Source: Winogradskya humida (GTDB taxonomy: Bacteria; Actinomycetota; Actinomycetes; Mycobacteriales; Micromonosporaceae). From it: a stretch of 64,000 nucleotides of DNA. The DNA is taken from contig NZ_BOMN01000108.1 of the NCBI RefSeq assembly GCF_016862215.1, positions 1 through 64,000 on the forward strand. The letters are read 5' to 3'. Positions 7,576 to 14,693 of the stretch are shown here, piece by piece (the first letter of the stretch is position 1; every line of letters begins with the position of its first letter). The position numbers and the translations under genes are program-made. The notes under the pieces were generated by a model that made no database searches, had not been told where the DNA came from, and worked only from the letters and a program-made list of their open reading frames with translations.

Positions 7576-9135
7576 GTGAAGATCGGGACTCGGCTGGTCG
7601 CCATGGCAGCTATCGGGGTGGCTTCGGTCGCACTGGTCGGCGCCGTTGCCACGGTGGGAACTTCTCGGCAGGATGCCGCTACCGATGATATTGCCGTCAT
7701 CAGTGACGGAATGAGCCATCAGTGGAATGCCGACATGATGCACGACGGCCTGCGCGCCGATGTCATGTCCGCGATGTTCGCGACGACCGCCGAGCAGCGG
7801 AAGGCGTACGGCGTCGACGGGGTGTCCGACAACGTCACGACGCTGGTCGAGAATTACGACCTGGCTGCCAAGGAGGCTCCCGCGTCGCTGACCGGGCGCT
7901 ACGCGCAGGTGCGGCCGGACGTGGTCGCGTACGGTGAGGCTGCGAAAGCCCTGGTGGCACTCGCCGAGAGCGATCATGCCGCGGCCGTGGCTCAGCTGCC
8001 CGATTTTCTGGTGAAGTTCAATGCGCTGGAGGAGACGCTCGGCGCGATCGACGAGTCGATGCTCGATGCGGTGAGTGACGCCAACGCGCGGGGCAGTGCC
8101 GCGGGTGACACCAGCACGTGGCTGATTCTGATCGCCGGTCTGCTCGGTGCGGCGCTGACGGCCGGTGCGGCCTGGCTCACGCTGCGTGCGGTCCGGCGGC
8201 CGCTGGCCCAGATGCTGACGTCACTGCGGGCGGCGGCCCACAAGGATCTGACCGTACGCGCCGAAGTGGTCAACAAGGACGAACTGGGCGAGATGGCCGA
8301 GGCGTTGAACGAGGCGCTGGGCGCGATCCGCACGACGGTGGCCGCGACCGCGGGCAGCGTCGGCACCCTCACCACCGCCAGTGGTGACCTGCAGGAACTG
8401 GCCGGGCGGCTGGACACGTCGGCCGAGCAGACGTCGTCGCAGGCGCGGACGGCGGACGGCGCGGCCCGGCAGGTGTCGGACTCGGTGACCGGGATGTCGA
8501 CCGCGACCGAGGAGTTGTCGGCGTCGATCCGCGAGATCGCCCGGCAGACGTCGGACGCCGCGGTGACGACGAATCAGGCGAGCCAGAACGCCACGCGGAC
8601 GGCGGCGCTGGTGGCCACGCTGAGTGAGGCGAGCCGGGAGATCGGCGACATCGTGCGGCTGATCACCGGCATCGCCGAGCAGACGAATCTGCTGGCCCTG
8701 AACGCGACGATCGAGGCGGCCCGCGCCGGCGAGCTGGGTAAGGGCTTCGCGGTCGTGGCGACGGAGGTCAAGGAGCTGGCGCAGGAGACCGCGAAGGCGA
8801 CCGAGGACATCACTGCCAAGATCACTGCCATTCAGGACATGACCGGGCGTACGGCCGGAGCGATCGACGAGATCGCCGAGGTCATCACGTCGATCGACGA
8901 CGGCCAGCGGACCATCGCCGCCGCCGTCGAGCAGCAGTCGGCCACGACCGAGCTGATGGCCCGTGACGTCAGCGACATCTCCGCCGCGGCGAACGAGATC
9001 AGCGGCACGGTCACCGGGATCACGGCGTCGAGCGGCGCGACCGCGGAGGGCGCGAACACGACCCGGCACTCGGCCGGGCAGGTCAGCGCCGCCGCCTCCG
9101 ACATTCAGCGCCTGATCGGTCAGTTCACCGTCTAG
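7576..9135 (+). CDS. Methyl-accepting chemotaxis protein
   Basis: Membrane receptor feeding the CheA/CheW chemotaxis pathway, 519 aa. The first transmembrane helix lies at about residues 7-28 and the second at about 181-203. Between them is a roughly 150-residue extracytoplasmic helical sensor, followed by a HAMP domain (about 204-256) and a long methylation/signalling coiled coil. The hairpin tip reads EQTNLLALNATIEAARAGE (368-386), the invariant CheA/CheW contact region. The GTG at 7576 (VKIGTRLVAM) places TM1 at the N-terminus; the frame is open much further upstream, but that part is antisense to dgt. It is a solitary receptor with no che genes in the window. Confidence 0.93.
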   Translation: MKIGTRLVAMAAIGVASVALVGAVATVGTSRQDAATDDIAVISDGMSHQWNADMMHDGLRADVMSAMFATTAEQRKAYGVDGVSDNVTTLVENYDLAAKEAPASLTGRYAQVRPDVVAYGEAAKALVALAESDHAAAVAQLPDFLVKFNALEETLGAIDESMLDAVSDANARGSAAGDTSTWLILIAGLLGAALTAGAAWLTLRAVRRPLAQMLTSLRAAAHKDLTVRAEVVNKDELGEMAEALNEALGAIRTTVAATAGSVGTLTTASGDLQELAGRLDTSAEQTSSQARTADGAARQVSDSVTGMSTATEELSASIREIARQTSDAAVTTNQASQNATRTAALVATLSEASREIGDIVRLITGIAEQTNLLALNATIEAARAGELGKGFAVVATEVKELAQETAKATEDITAKITAIQDMTGRTAGAIDEIAEVITSIDDGQRTIAAAVEQQSATTELMARDVSDISAAANEISGTVTGITASSGATAEGANTTRHSAGQVSAAASDIQRLIGQFTV

Positions 9136-9482
9136 GCCTTTGCCGCCAGTACGCAGAACTCGTTGCCCTCCGGGTCGGCGAGAACCACCCAGCCGACATC
9201 GTGCTGACCGATATCGACCGGTCGCGCACCCATGTCGACGAGCCGCTCGACTTCCGCTTCCTGATCGTCCGGGCGCAGGTCGAGGTGCAGCCTGTTCTTG
9301 ACCGTCTTGGCGTCGGGAACCGGGACGAACAGCAGGCCGGGCAGCGTGTCCGGGGTGCGCCGGATCTCCACCTCATCGGGCTCCTCGTGCACGATCACGA
9401 ACCCGAGCGCCTCCGCCCACCAGCGGGCCAGCCGGGCGGGATCCTCCGCGTCGACGACGACCTGTTCCCAGCTACTCGGCAT
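9132..9482 (-). CDS. VOC (glyoxalase/bleomycin-resistance) family protein
   Basis: Small cytoplasmic metalloenzyme-fold protein, 116 aa, with two beta-alpha-beta-beta-beta modules: WEQVVVDAEDPARLARWWAEALGF at the start and the module ending VVLADPEGNEFCVL. Family members include glyoxalases, dioxygenases and antibiotic-binding proteins; the substrate cannot be predicted. The ATG at 9482 was chosen because it is preceded by GGGAGG and starts the canonical fold; the upstream 62 codons of open frame look non-coding. It is convergent with the chemotaxis gene, overlapping by four bases. Confidence 0.85.
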   Translation of the reverse strand: MPSSWEQVVVDAEDPARLARWWAEALGFVIVHEEPDEVEIRRTPDTLPGLLFVPVPDAKTVKNRLHLDLRPDDQEAEVERLVDMGARPVDIGQHDVGWVVLADPEGNEFCVLAAKA

Positions 9483-9700
9483 AGCGCGAACCTCCCCTGA
9501 GACGCCATCGAAAGTGGCGATCATGTTACGCGCAACCCACGGTCGCACCACCGGGGAAACAACGTACGGATCGTGCGGCGCCCCGAAGTTCCGGCCTGCC
9601 AGGGATCTAAATATTTGACGCACAGCGGGTGCGACTCTCGATCTCTGCGTGGCCGCAGGATGGCCCATTGTGACGGAGGTTACCTCGGCTGAGGAGTGAC

Positions 9701-10078
9701 GTGCCCGGGGTCAAGAAGTGTTTGCAGGAGGCCATGGCGATCCCCGGCGCGATCGGCGCCAGCATCGTCGACTACACCACCGGCTTCCCGGTCGCCATGA
9801 CCGGAGCCGCACCGAACGAGGACCACGAGGCCGCGGCCGCCGGAACTGCGGACGTCGTACAGGCGGCGCAGAGCCGGTCGCTGTTCGTCTCGGCCGTACC
9901 GCACGACCTGCTCGAGGACCTGATCATCACGACCGCGGGGGGATACCACCTGCTGCGGCTCGTCCCGACCGACTTCGACAGCCGGCTGGTGCTCTATGTG
10001 TGGCTGGACCGGCTCCGCGGCAACCTCGCGGTGGCTCGCCGGCGCATGCAGACGCTCGCCGAGCAGCTCGTCGTCTGA
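9701..10078 (+). CDS. Roadblock/LC7-type protein
   Basis: A 125-aa protein with the Roadblock/LC7 (MglB-like) profile: an N-terminal helix (KKCLQEAMAIPG), a strand AIGASIVDYTTGFPVAM, a central helix, strand pair DLIITTAGGYHLLRLV and a final helix LRGNLAVARRRMQTLAEQL. Such proteins act as regulators or activating proteins of small Ras-like GTPases. It is homologous to the protein at 11750-12121 (shared pattern I.GAIG...VD.T.G). GTG start with AGGAG upstream. It is first in a four-gene plus-strand cluster with a DUF4388-like protein and two further Roadblock proteins; no GTPase lies nearby. Confidence 0.8.
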   Translation: MPGVKKCLQEAMAIPGAIGASIVDYTTGFPVAMTGAAPNEDHEAAAAGTADVVQAAQSRSLFVSAVPHDLLEDLIITTAGGYHLLRLVPTDFDSRLVLYVWLDRLRGNLAVARRRMQTLAEQLVV

Positions 10079-10124
10079 TCCCTGAAGCCCGACTCGCGAA
10101 GCCACACGGAAAAGGAGCTCAAAG

Positions 10125-11153
10125 GTGACGCCCGCGAAGTCCCCCGGCCCCGGCAGCCTGCTCACGCGGGTCGCCGGCGAACGGCGGACCGGTGCCCTGG
10201 TGGTCGGTGGTACGCCGGGGGGCACCGTCTATCTGGCCGAGGGTCAGGTGACGTACGCCGAGTCGGCGGCCGCCCCGGGCGTCGGCGAACTACTCACCGC
10301 GTCCGGCCGGCTGGCGGCCCGGACCTGGCAGGCCGCGCTGGACGCGGGCAGTGCGCAGGCCTCGGTCGGGCGGCTGCTGCTGGACCAGGGCCACCTCACC
10401 CAGGGCGAACTCGAACTGTGTGTGCTGGGCGCCACCTACGACGCCGCGTATTTCGCGCTCGCCGCGGGCACGGCGGCCTTCCACGAGGGCGTACGCCACT
10501 GGCTCGGCGACGTGGTCAGCATCGACGCTGCAGCGCTCAACCGGGAGTCGGGGCGCCGCATCCGCCTGCTCAACGAGATCATCGCCAACCCCCGGATCGA
10601 CACCGCCGCGGTCATCCCGGTCCCCCGCCCGCCGCGCGAACGGGTCACGCTGACCGCCGCGCAGTGGGAGCTGCTGGTGCACGCCGATGGCCAGCGCACC
10701 CCGGCTGACCTGGCACAACTGCTCGGCCGTGCCGGCTTCGCGACCATTCAGGAGCTGCGCAGGCTCGCGGCACTCGGCCTGATCGAGCAACCCAAGGCCC
10801 GTGCCACCGACAATCCCGATTTTGTACGCCTGCCGCGCATGCGAGGCGCATCAGCCCCCGCCCACCGGCACGCCGCCCCGGAATCCCCCGCGGCCGGCGT
10901 CTCCATCGACCTCTCCATCGACGTCCCCCTCGACGGCGACCCCACCCGTGCCGCTGTTCCCGCCGCGGTCGCTACTTCCGCTCCCCCTGTGTCCACATCG
11001 GGCGATCCACCGGCGGAACGTCCCCGGCTCGATCGGCGCAAGCCGGGCGCGAAGCTCCCCAAGGAGATCGCCGCCGAGCCCCCGCAGCCCCACCCCGGCA
11101 CCGATGAGGTGCTGCTCAAACGCATTCGCACGGCGCTGCGGGCCCTCCGGTGA
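10125..11153 (+). CDS. DUF4388/PATAN-like domain protein
   Basis: A 342-aa cytoplasmic protein. The first 110 residues match the DUF4388/PATAN pattern (SLLTRVAGERRTGALVV followed by VYLAEGQVTYAESAAAPGVGELL), a domain found with Roadblock proteins, receiver domains and gliding-motility systems. A winged-helix-like segment follows (LTAAQWELLVHADGQRTPADLAQLLGRAG, about residues 175-215). The C-terminal third is proline/alanine-rich and probably disordered, ending in a short helix (DEVLLKRIRTALRALR). GTG start preceded by AAAGGAG. It sits between Roadblock genes and probably works with them as a scaffold or effector; this is inferred from context. Confidence 0.78.
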   Translation: MTPAKSPGPGSLLTRVAGERRTGALVVGGTPGGTVYLAEGQVTYAESAAAPGVGELLTASGRLAARTWQAALDAGSAQASVGRLLLDQGHLTQGELELCVLGATYDAAYFALAAGTAAFHEGVRHWLGDVVSIDAAALNRESGRRIRLLNEIIANPRIDTAAVIPVPRPPRERVTLTAAQWELLVHADGQRTPADLAQLLGRAGFATIQELRRLAALGLIEQPKARATDNPDFVRLPRMRGASAPAHRHAAPESPAAGVSIDLSIDVPLDGDPTRAAVPAAVATSAPPVSTSGDPPAERPRLDRRKPGAKLPKEIAAEPPQPHPGTDEVLLKRIRTALRALR

Positions 11154-11236
11154 CCCGCGCTCCTCCCCGCTCGTGCCGCCCGGTCCCTACCGCCCGGCTC
11201 GCGGGCGCGATCCCCATCAGGAAGGAGTCCCCGAGG

Positions 11237-11704
11237 ATGACGGTGGACCCGGCGGTACTGAAGGAACTCGGCAACCTCCGCACGAGGCTGCCCGAGCTCT
11301 CCGGCAGTGTCCTCGCCACCACCGACGGCATGGTGGTCGCCCACGACGCCCACGGCATCGAACCCGACAGCATCGCCGCCCTCGCCGCCGCGCACCTCGC
11401 CCTCGCCCGGCGCTTCGCCCACGCGGTCAACCACGGCGACCTGCGCGAATCGGTCGTCGAATGCGACGGCGGTTACATCACGTCGTACACCGCGGGCCCG
11501 AATGCCCTGCTCACCCTCGTCACGACCCGCAACGCGAACCTGGCCATGGTCCACCTGGAAGCCCGCCGGGCCGTACGCCGGCTGGTGAAGAGCCTCGTCC
11601 TTCAGGCCCCCGCCCCGGCCCGCCCGGACATCCCGTCGCAGGCCGCTCCCCTGGCCCGGCGCACCCCCATGGCCACCTTGCAAAGCACCATCCGAGGCCG
11701 TTGA
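11237..11704 (+). CDS. Roadblock/LC7 domain protein
   Basis: A 155-aa Roadblock/LC7 protein: N-terminal helix LKELGNLRTRLPELSGSVLATTDGMVVAHD, a middle helix, the strand pair GGYITSYTAGPNALLTLVTTRNANLAMVHLEARRAVRRL, then a short disordered tail. The phrase GSVLATTDGMVVAHD is close to the CvnB/MglB consensus. The start at 11237 is supported by AGGAG; the frame is open to 11150, but that part overlaps the upstream stop codon and looks like spacer. Third gene of the Roadblock cluster, lying about 80 bases after the DUF4388-like gene. Confidence 0.82.
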   Translation: MTVDPAVLKELGNLRTRLPELSGSVLATTDGMVVAHDAHGIEPDSIAALAAAHLALARRFAHAVNHGDLRESVVECDGGYITSYTAGPNALLTLVTTRNANLAMVHLEARRAVRRLVKSLVLQAPAPARPDIPSQAAPLARRTPMATLQSTIRGR

Positions 11705-11749
11705 GGCCGCCCACTCCCACCAACTGAACCCACCAACGGAGGAAGTCCC

Positions 11750-12121
11750 ATGGCTGAAATGGAAACCGCACTCAAGGAAATCATGGACATCGACGGCGCC
11801 ATCGGCGTCGCCCTGGTGGACCACACCAGCGGCATGGCTCTCGGCACCGCCGGCGGAGGCAAGGAACTCGACCTGACAGTCGCGGCAGCCGGCAACACGG
11901 ACGTCGTCCGCGCCAAGCTCCGCGCCATGGAGATGCTCAACATCACCGAGAAGATCGAAGACATCCTGATCACCCTCGACACGCAGTATCACCTGATCAG
12001 GCCGCTCACGAGCCGCTCGGGCAAGGGCTTGTTCCTCTACGTCGCCCTGCGCCGCGACCGCTCCAACCTGGCCATGTCCCGGCACCACCTCAAGCGCATC
12101 GAGAACGACATCGACGTCTGA
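11750..12121 (+). CDS. Roadblock/LC7-type protein
   Basis: A 123-aa paralogue of the protein at 9701-10078. Both begin with a short helix, then DGAIGVALVDHTSGMALG here against GAIGASIVDYTTGFPVAM there, and both end in a basic helix (DRSNLAMSRHHLKRIE). Strong SD ACGGAGGAAG nine bases before the ATG. It closes the four-gene cluster and is followed by a hairpin terminator. The fold predicts a dimeric regulator of a Ras-like GTPase; the partner is not encoded in this window. Confidence 0.8.
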   Translation: MAEMETALKEIMDIDGAIGVALVDHTSGMALGTAGGGKELDLTVAAAGNTDVVRAKLRAMEMLNITEKIEDILITLDTQYHLIRPLTSRSGKGLFLYVALRRDRSNLAMSRHHLKRIENDIDV

Positions 12122-12129
12122 CCGGCGCC

Positions 12130-12170
12130 GCCGGGGCAGGGGGAAAACCCTGCACTTCCCCTGCCCCGGC
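12130..12170. terminator. Hairpin terminator between the Roadblock cluster and dusB
   Basis: A 13-bp perfect inverted repeat, GCCGGGGCAGGGG (12130-12142) and its complement (12158-12170), closing a 15-base loop. It lies just after the last Roadblock gene and between convergent genes. There is no U-tract, which is usual for high-GC actinomycete terminators. Confidence 0.7.
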
Positions 12171-12265
12171 GCTCCAGACATGCCCATATTTTAATGCCGA
12201 GCAAAGACCATCAGGCCCCGCTATCCGAAACGCGACGCAGCCGTTTAACCGGCATCCGGCTCGGG

Positions 12266-13420
12266 TCAGCCGCCGCTGTTCTCCATTTCGGCGCCCTCGG
12301 GGACGGTGTCGTCGTCGCGGCTGTCGAGCCAGCCGTACGGCAGGGTGACCTTGCCCGGGGCGTTGATGCGGCCGCGGGGCTGGCCGAGGGATTCGCGGGG
12401 GAAGGGGAGGTCGGCTTCGAGCTTGGCGAGCAGGTCGTCGAGCTGGGCCAGAGACGTCACCATGGCCAGGGCGCGGCGCAGTTCGCCGCCGACCGGGAAG
12501 CCTTTCAGATACCAGGCGACGTGCTTGCGGAAGTCGGCGCAGCCGTGGCGTTCGTCCCCGAGAGCGTCGACCAGCAGGTGGGCGTGGCGGGACATGATCG
12601 CGGCGACCTCGCCGAGGTTGGGGAGCTCCTGCGACTCGATCCCGAGATAGGCGGCCTGCAGGTCCTTGAAGAGCCAGGGCCGGCCGAGGCAGCCACGGCC
12701 GACGACCACGCCGTCGACGCCGGTGTGGTCGACCATGCGCATCGCGTCGGCGGCTTCCCAGATGTCGCCGTTGCCGAGGACCGGGACGTCGAGGGCCTGT
12801 TTGAGGGTGGCGATCGCATCCCAGTCGGCGACGCCGGAGTAGCGCTGCTCGGCCGTGCGGGCGTGCAGGGCCACCGCGGCGACGCCGGCTTCCTGGGCGA
12901 TCAGGCCGGCTTCGACGTACGTCAAATGGTCGTCGTCGATGCCCTTGCGCATCTTGATGGTGACCGGGATCCCGAAGGGCGCGGCGGCCTCGACGGCCTG
13001 CTTCACGATCCGCCCGAACAGCTTGCGCCGCCAGGGCAGCGCGCTGCCGCCGCCACGGCGGGTCACCTTCGCCACCGGGCAGCCGAAGTTCAGGTCGATG
13101 TGATCGGCCAGGTTGTTGTCGGCCACCATGCGCACGGCGGCGGCGGTCACGTCCGGGTCGACGCCGTACAGCTGCAGGCTGCGAAAGTCCTCGTCCGGCC
13201 CGAACTCGATCATCTTGAGCGTCTTCGGGATCCGCTCCACCAGCGCCCGGGTGGTGATCATCTCGCACACGTAGACGCCGCCGCCCTGTTCCCGGCACAG
13301 CGAACGGAAAGCGACATTGGTGATGCCGGCCATCGGCGCCAGCACCACCGGCGGCCAGGCCTCGTGCGTGCCGAGCTTCAGCGGCTTGGCGGAGAGTGCG
13401 AGAGTCACATCATCGAGCAT
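12266..13420 (-). CDS. dusB: tRNA-dihydrouridine synthase
   Basis: FMN enzyme reducing uridine to dihydrouridine in tRNA D-loops, 384 aa. The TIM-barrel starts VVLAPMAGITNVAFR; the catalytic cysteine is in HIDLNFGCPVAKV (Cys114), with substrate-loop RRGGGSAL just after it. FMN phosphate-binding appears at VPVLGNGDIW and VDGVVVGRGCLGRPW. The C-terminal HTH-like tRNA-binding region covers about residues 260-345. Length and motifs fit the DusB branch typical of actinobacteria. The next gene diverges 29 bases from its start. Confidence 0.92.
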   Translation of the reverse strand: MLDDVTLALSAKPLKLGTHEAWPPVVLAPMAGITNVAFRSLCREQGGGVYVCEMITTRALVERIPKTLKMIEFGPDEDFRSLQLYGVDPDVTAAAVRMVADNNLADHIDLNFGCPVAKVTRRGGGSALPWRRKLFGRIVKQAVEAAAPFGIPVTIKMRKGIDDDHLTYVEAGLIAQEAGVAAVALHARTAEQRYSGVADWDAIATLKQALDVPVLGNGDIWEAADAMRMVDHTGVDGVVVGRGCLGRPWLFKDLQAAYLGIESQELPNLGEVAAIMSRHAHLLVDALGDERHGCADFRKHVAWYLKGFPVGGELRRALAMVTSLAQLDDLLAKLEADLPFPRESLGQPRGRINAPGKVTLPYGWLDSRDDDTVPEGAEMENSGG

Positions 13421-13449
13421 GGCACACCGCCCTCTGGCACAGTCAAAGC

Positions 13450-13932
13450 GTGCAGCCCGAGCAGAGCCCCCGCCACCTGGTAGCCGTCTTCGACTCGCCG
13501 GTCGCCGCCGCCCTCATCCGCCTCGGCCTCGACCTGGGCTTCCGCACCACCCTCCTCGAGCCGGACCCCACCGTCCTGCAGGGCCCACCCGGCCCGCACG
13601 GCGACTCGCTGGTCGCCGACCTCCAAGCAGCAGAGATCACCGAGCACACCGACATCGTCCTCACCGACCATCACCGCCCCGAGCTCGGCCAGATCCTCAA
13701 GGACGCCCTGAGCACCGACGCCCGCTGGATCGGCATCATGGGCAACCCCCACCACGAGGGCCCCCACCTCGCCGCCCTGCAGAAACTGGGCGTCCCCGAC
13801 AACGAGATCGCCCGCATCCACCGCCCGATCGGCCTCAACATCGGCAGCAGAACCCCCGCCGAGATAGCCGTCTCCACCCTCGCCGGCCTCATCGCCGACC
13901 GCAACAACCGCCCCGGCGGCTTCACCTTCTGA
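13450..13932 (+). CDS. XdhC/CoxI family protein (Rossmann domain only)
   Basis: A 160-aa protein equivalent to the C-terminal Rossmann domain of XdhC/CoxI, accessory proteins for molybdenum hydroxylase maturation. Seen: HLVAVFDSPVAAALIRLGLDLGF, the mid-domain VLTDHHRP, GIMGNPHHEGPHL and the closing RIHRPIGLNIGSRTPAEIAVSTLAGLI, which is the family hallmark. The usual N-terminal part with the CxxG motif is absent, so this is a short stand-alone version. GTG at 13450 was chosen over the more upstream start, which would overlap dusB. No molybdoenzyme is adjacent. Confidence 0.82.
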   Translation: MQPEQSPRHLVAVFDSPVAAALIRLGLDLGFRTTLLEPDPTVLQGPPGPHGDSLVADLQAAEITEHTDIVLTDHHRPELGQILKDALSTDARWIGIMGNPHHEGPHLAALQKLGVPDNEIARIHRPIGLNIGSRTPAEIAVSTLAGLIADRNNRPGGFTF

Positions 13933-13936
13933 AGGC

Positions 13937-14209
13937 TCACTTACCGCCGTAGTGGCCACGGCACGCCGCGATCTCCAGGTCGTCCCCGCGAATCCGATAG
14001 ATCAGCCGGTGCTCCTCGGTGATGCGACGTGATGACCAGCCGGACAATGGTCCCTTCAACAGCTCGGGTTTACCGAGGCCTCCTCCCTGCGGATCCCGCT
14101 GCACGTCCAGAACCAACCTGCTGATCCGGCGCGCCATCTTCACGTCGTTCTGCAGCCAGGCGTCGTAGTCGTCCCAGGCGTCAGGGGTGAAGACGACACG
14201 AAGACTCAC
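13937..14209 (-). CDS. yoeB: YoeB-type mRNA interferase toxin
   Basis: RelE-superfamily ribosome-dependent endoribonuclease, 90 aa. All family hallmarks are present: AWDDYDAW near the start, GKPELLKGPLSGWSSRRI in the middle, and EEHRLIYRI and CRGHY at the end. Likely catalytic residues are Glu49, Arg68, His86 and Tyr87, matching E. coli YoeB Glu46/Arg65/His83/Tyr84. The start overlaps the antitoxin stop by four bases (ATGA), the standard coupling of a yefM-yoeB operon. Confidence 0.92.
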   Translation of the reverse strand: MSLRVVFTPDAWDDYDAWLQNDVKMARRISRLVLDVQRDPQGGGLGKPELLKGPLSGWSSRRITEEHRLIYRIRGDDLEIAACRGHYGGK

Positions 14210-14496
14210 GCCGCCCTGTCCGAGGGTGCCGGCGCTGGTTCGTCAACACCCAGCAATGGGTGCTCCTGCAGCAGTCCCGCGTCGGCCTGGGCAATGCTCT
14301 CCAGCAGCCGGCGGGCGTTCGAGGCTGACCCGAGGACGTGCAAGGTCTCCTTCATGGAATTCCACTCGTCGAGGGAAACCATGACGACGGCCTTGCCACC
14401 GCCGCGGGGAATGACGCATTCCTCGGCATCGTCGATCACCGCGTCGACCACTGCGGCGAGGTTCTTCCGGACATCACTGATGGTCAGCACCTTCAT
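14206..14496 (-). CDS. yefM: YefM-type antitoxin
   Basis: Phd/YefM antitoxin, 96 aa, that neutralises the adjacent YoeB and represses its own promoter. The N-terminal DNA-binding fold reads MKVLTISDVRKNLAAVVDAV, followed by VIPRGGGKAVVMVSLDEWNSMKETLHVL, the family core; the C-terminal third is the flexible toxin-binding segment. Start ATG at 14496 with a GAGGGGG SD. The open frame extends upstream but would run through the candidate operator. Confidence 0.92.
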   Translation of the reverse strand: MKVLTISDVRKNLAAVVDAVIDDAEECVIPRGGGKAVVMVSLDEWNSMKETLHVLGSASNARRLLESIAQADAGLLQEHPLLGVDEPAPAPSDRAA

Positions 14497-14512
14497 CACA
14501 ACCCCCTCGGTA

Positions 14513-14528
14513 GTACGTTTCGACGTAC
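14513..14528. promoter_or_regulatory. Candidate YefM-YoeB autoregulatory operator
   Basis: GTACGT-TTCG-ACGTAC, a perfect 6-bp inverted repeat with four-base spacer, centred about 25 bases upstream of the yefM ATG. A further CGTAC half-site occurs at 14536-14540. yefM operons are classically repressed through palindromes containing TGTACA-like cores, so this is the likely binding site, though the assignment is inference. Confidence 0.6.
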
Positions 14529-14645
14529 CACCGAGCGTACAACTCAAGGGTGCCAAGGACTCTTCCCTACGGAGCAAATGACTCAGAAACACGCTCACAG
14601 AGTACCGCGTAAAGTTGACCATTGACTACCCTGGAGAATAAGAAC

Positions 14646-14676
14646 GGCCCGCCTCCGAAGTGATCGGGGGCGGGCC
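14646..14676 (-). terminator. Rho-independent terminator of glyQS
   Basis: GGCCCGCC and GGCGGGCC form an 8-bp GC stem (with further pairing TCC/GGG) around a loop. Read on the minus strand, it is followed by GTTCTTATTCT, a U-rich tract that suits termination of the glycyl-tRNA synthetase transcript ending at 14694. Confidence 0.75.
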
Positions 14677-14693
14677 TGGGAAACGAGGCTGGG

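Noticed and set aside
12194..13483. 429-aa plus-strand frame opposite dusB
   Set aside because: Asp/Gly/Val-rich shadow of a highly conserved enzyme gene.
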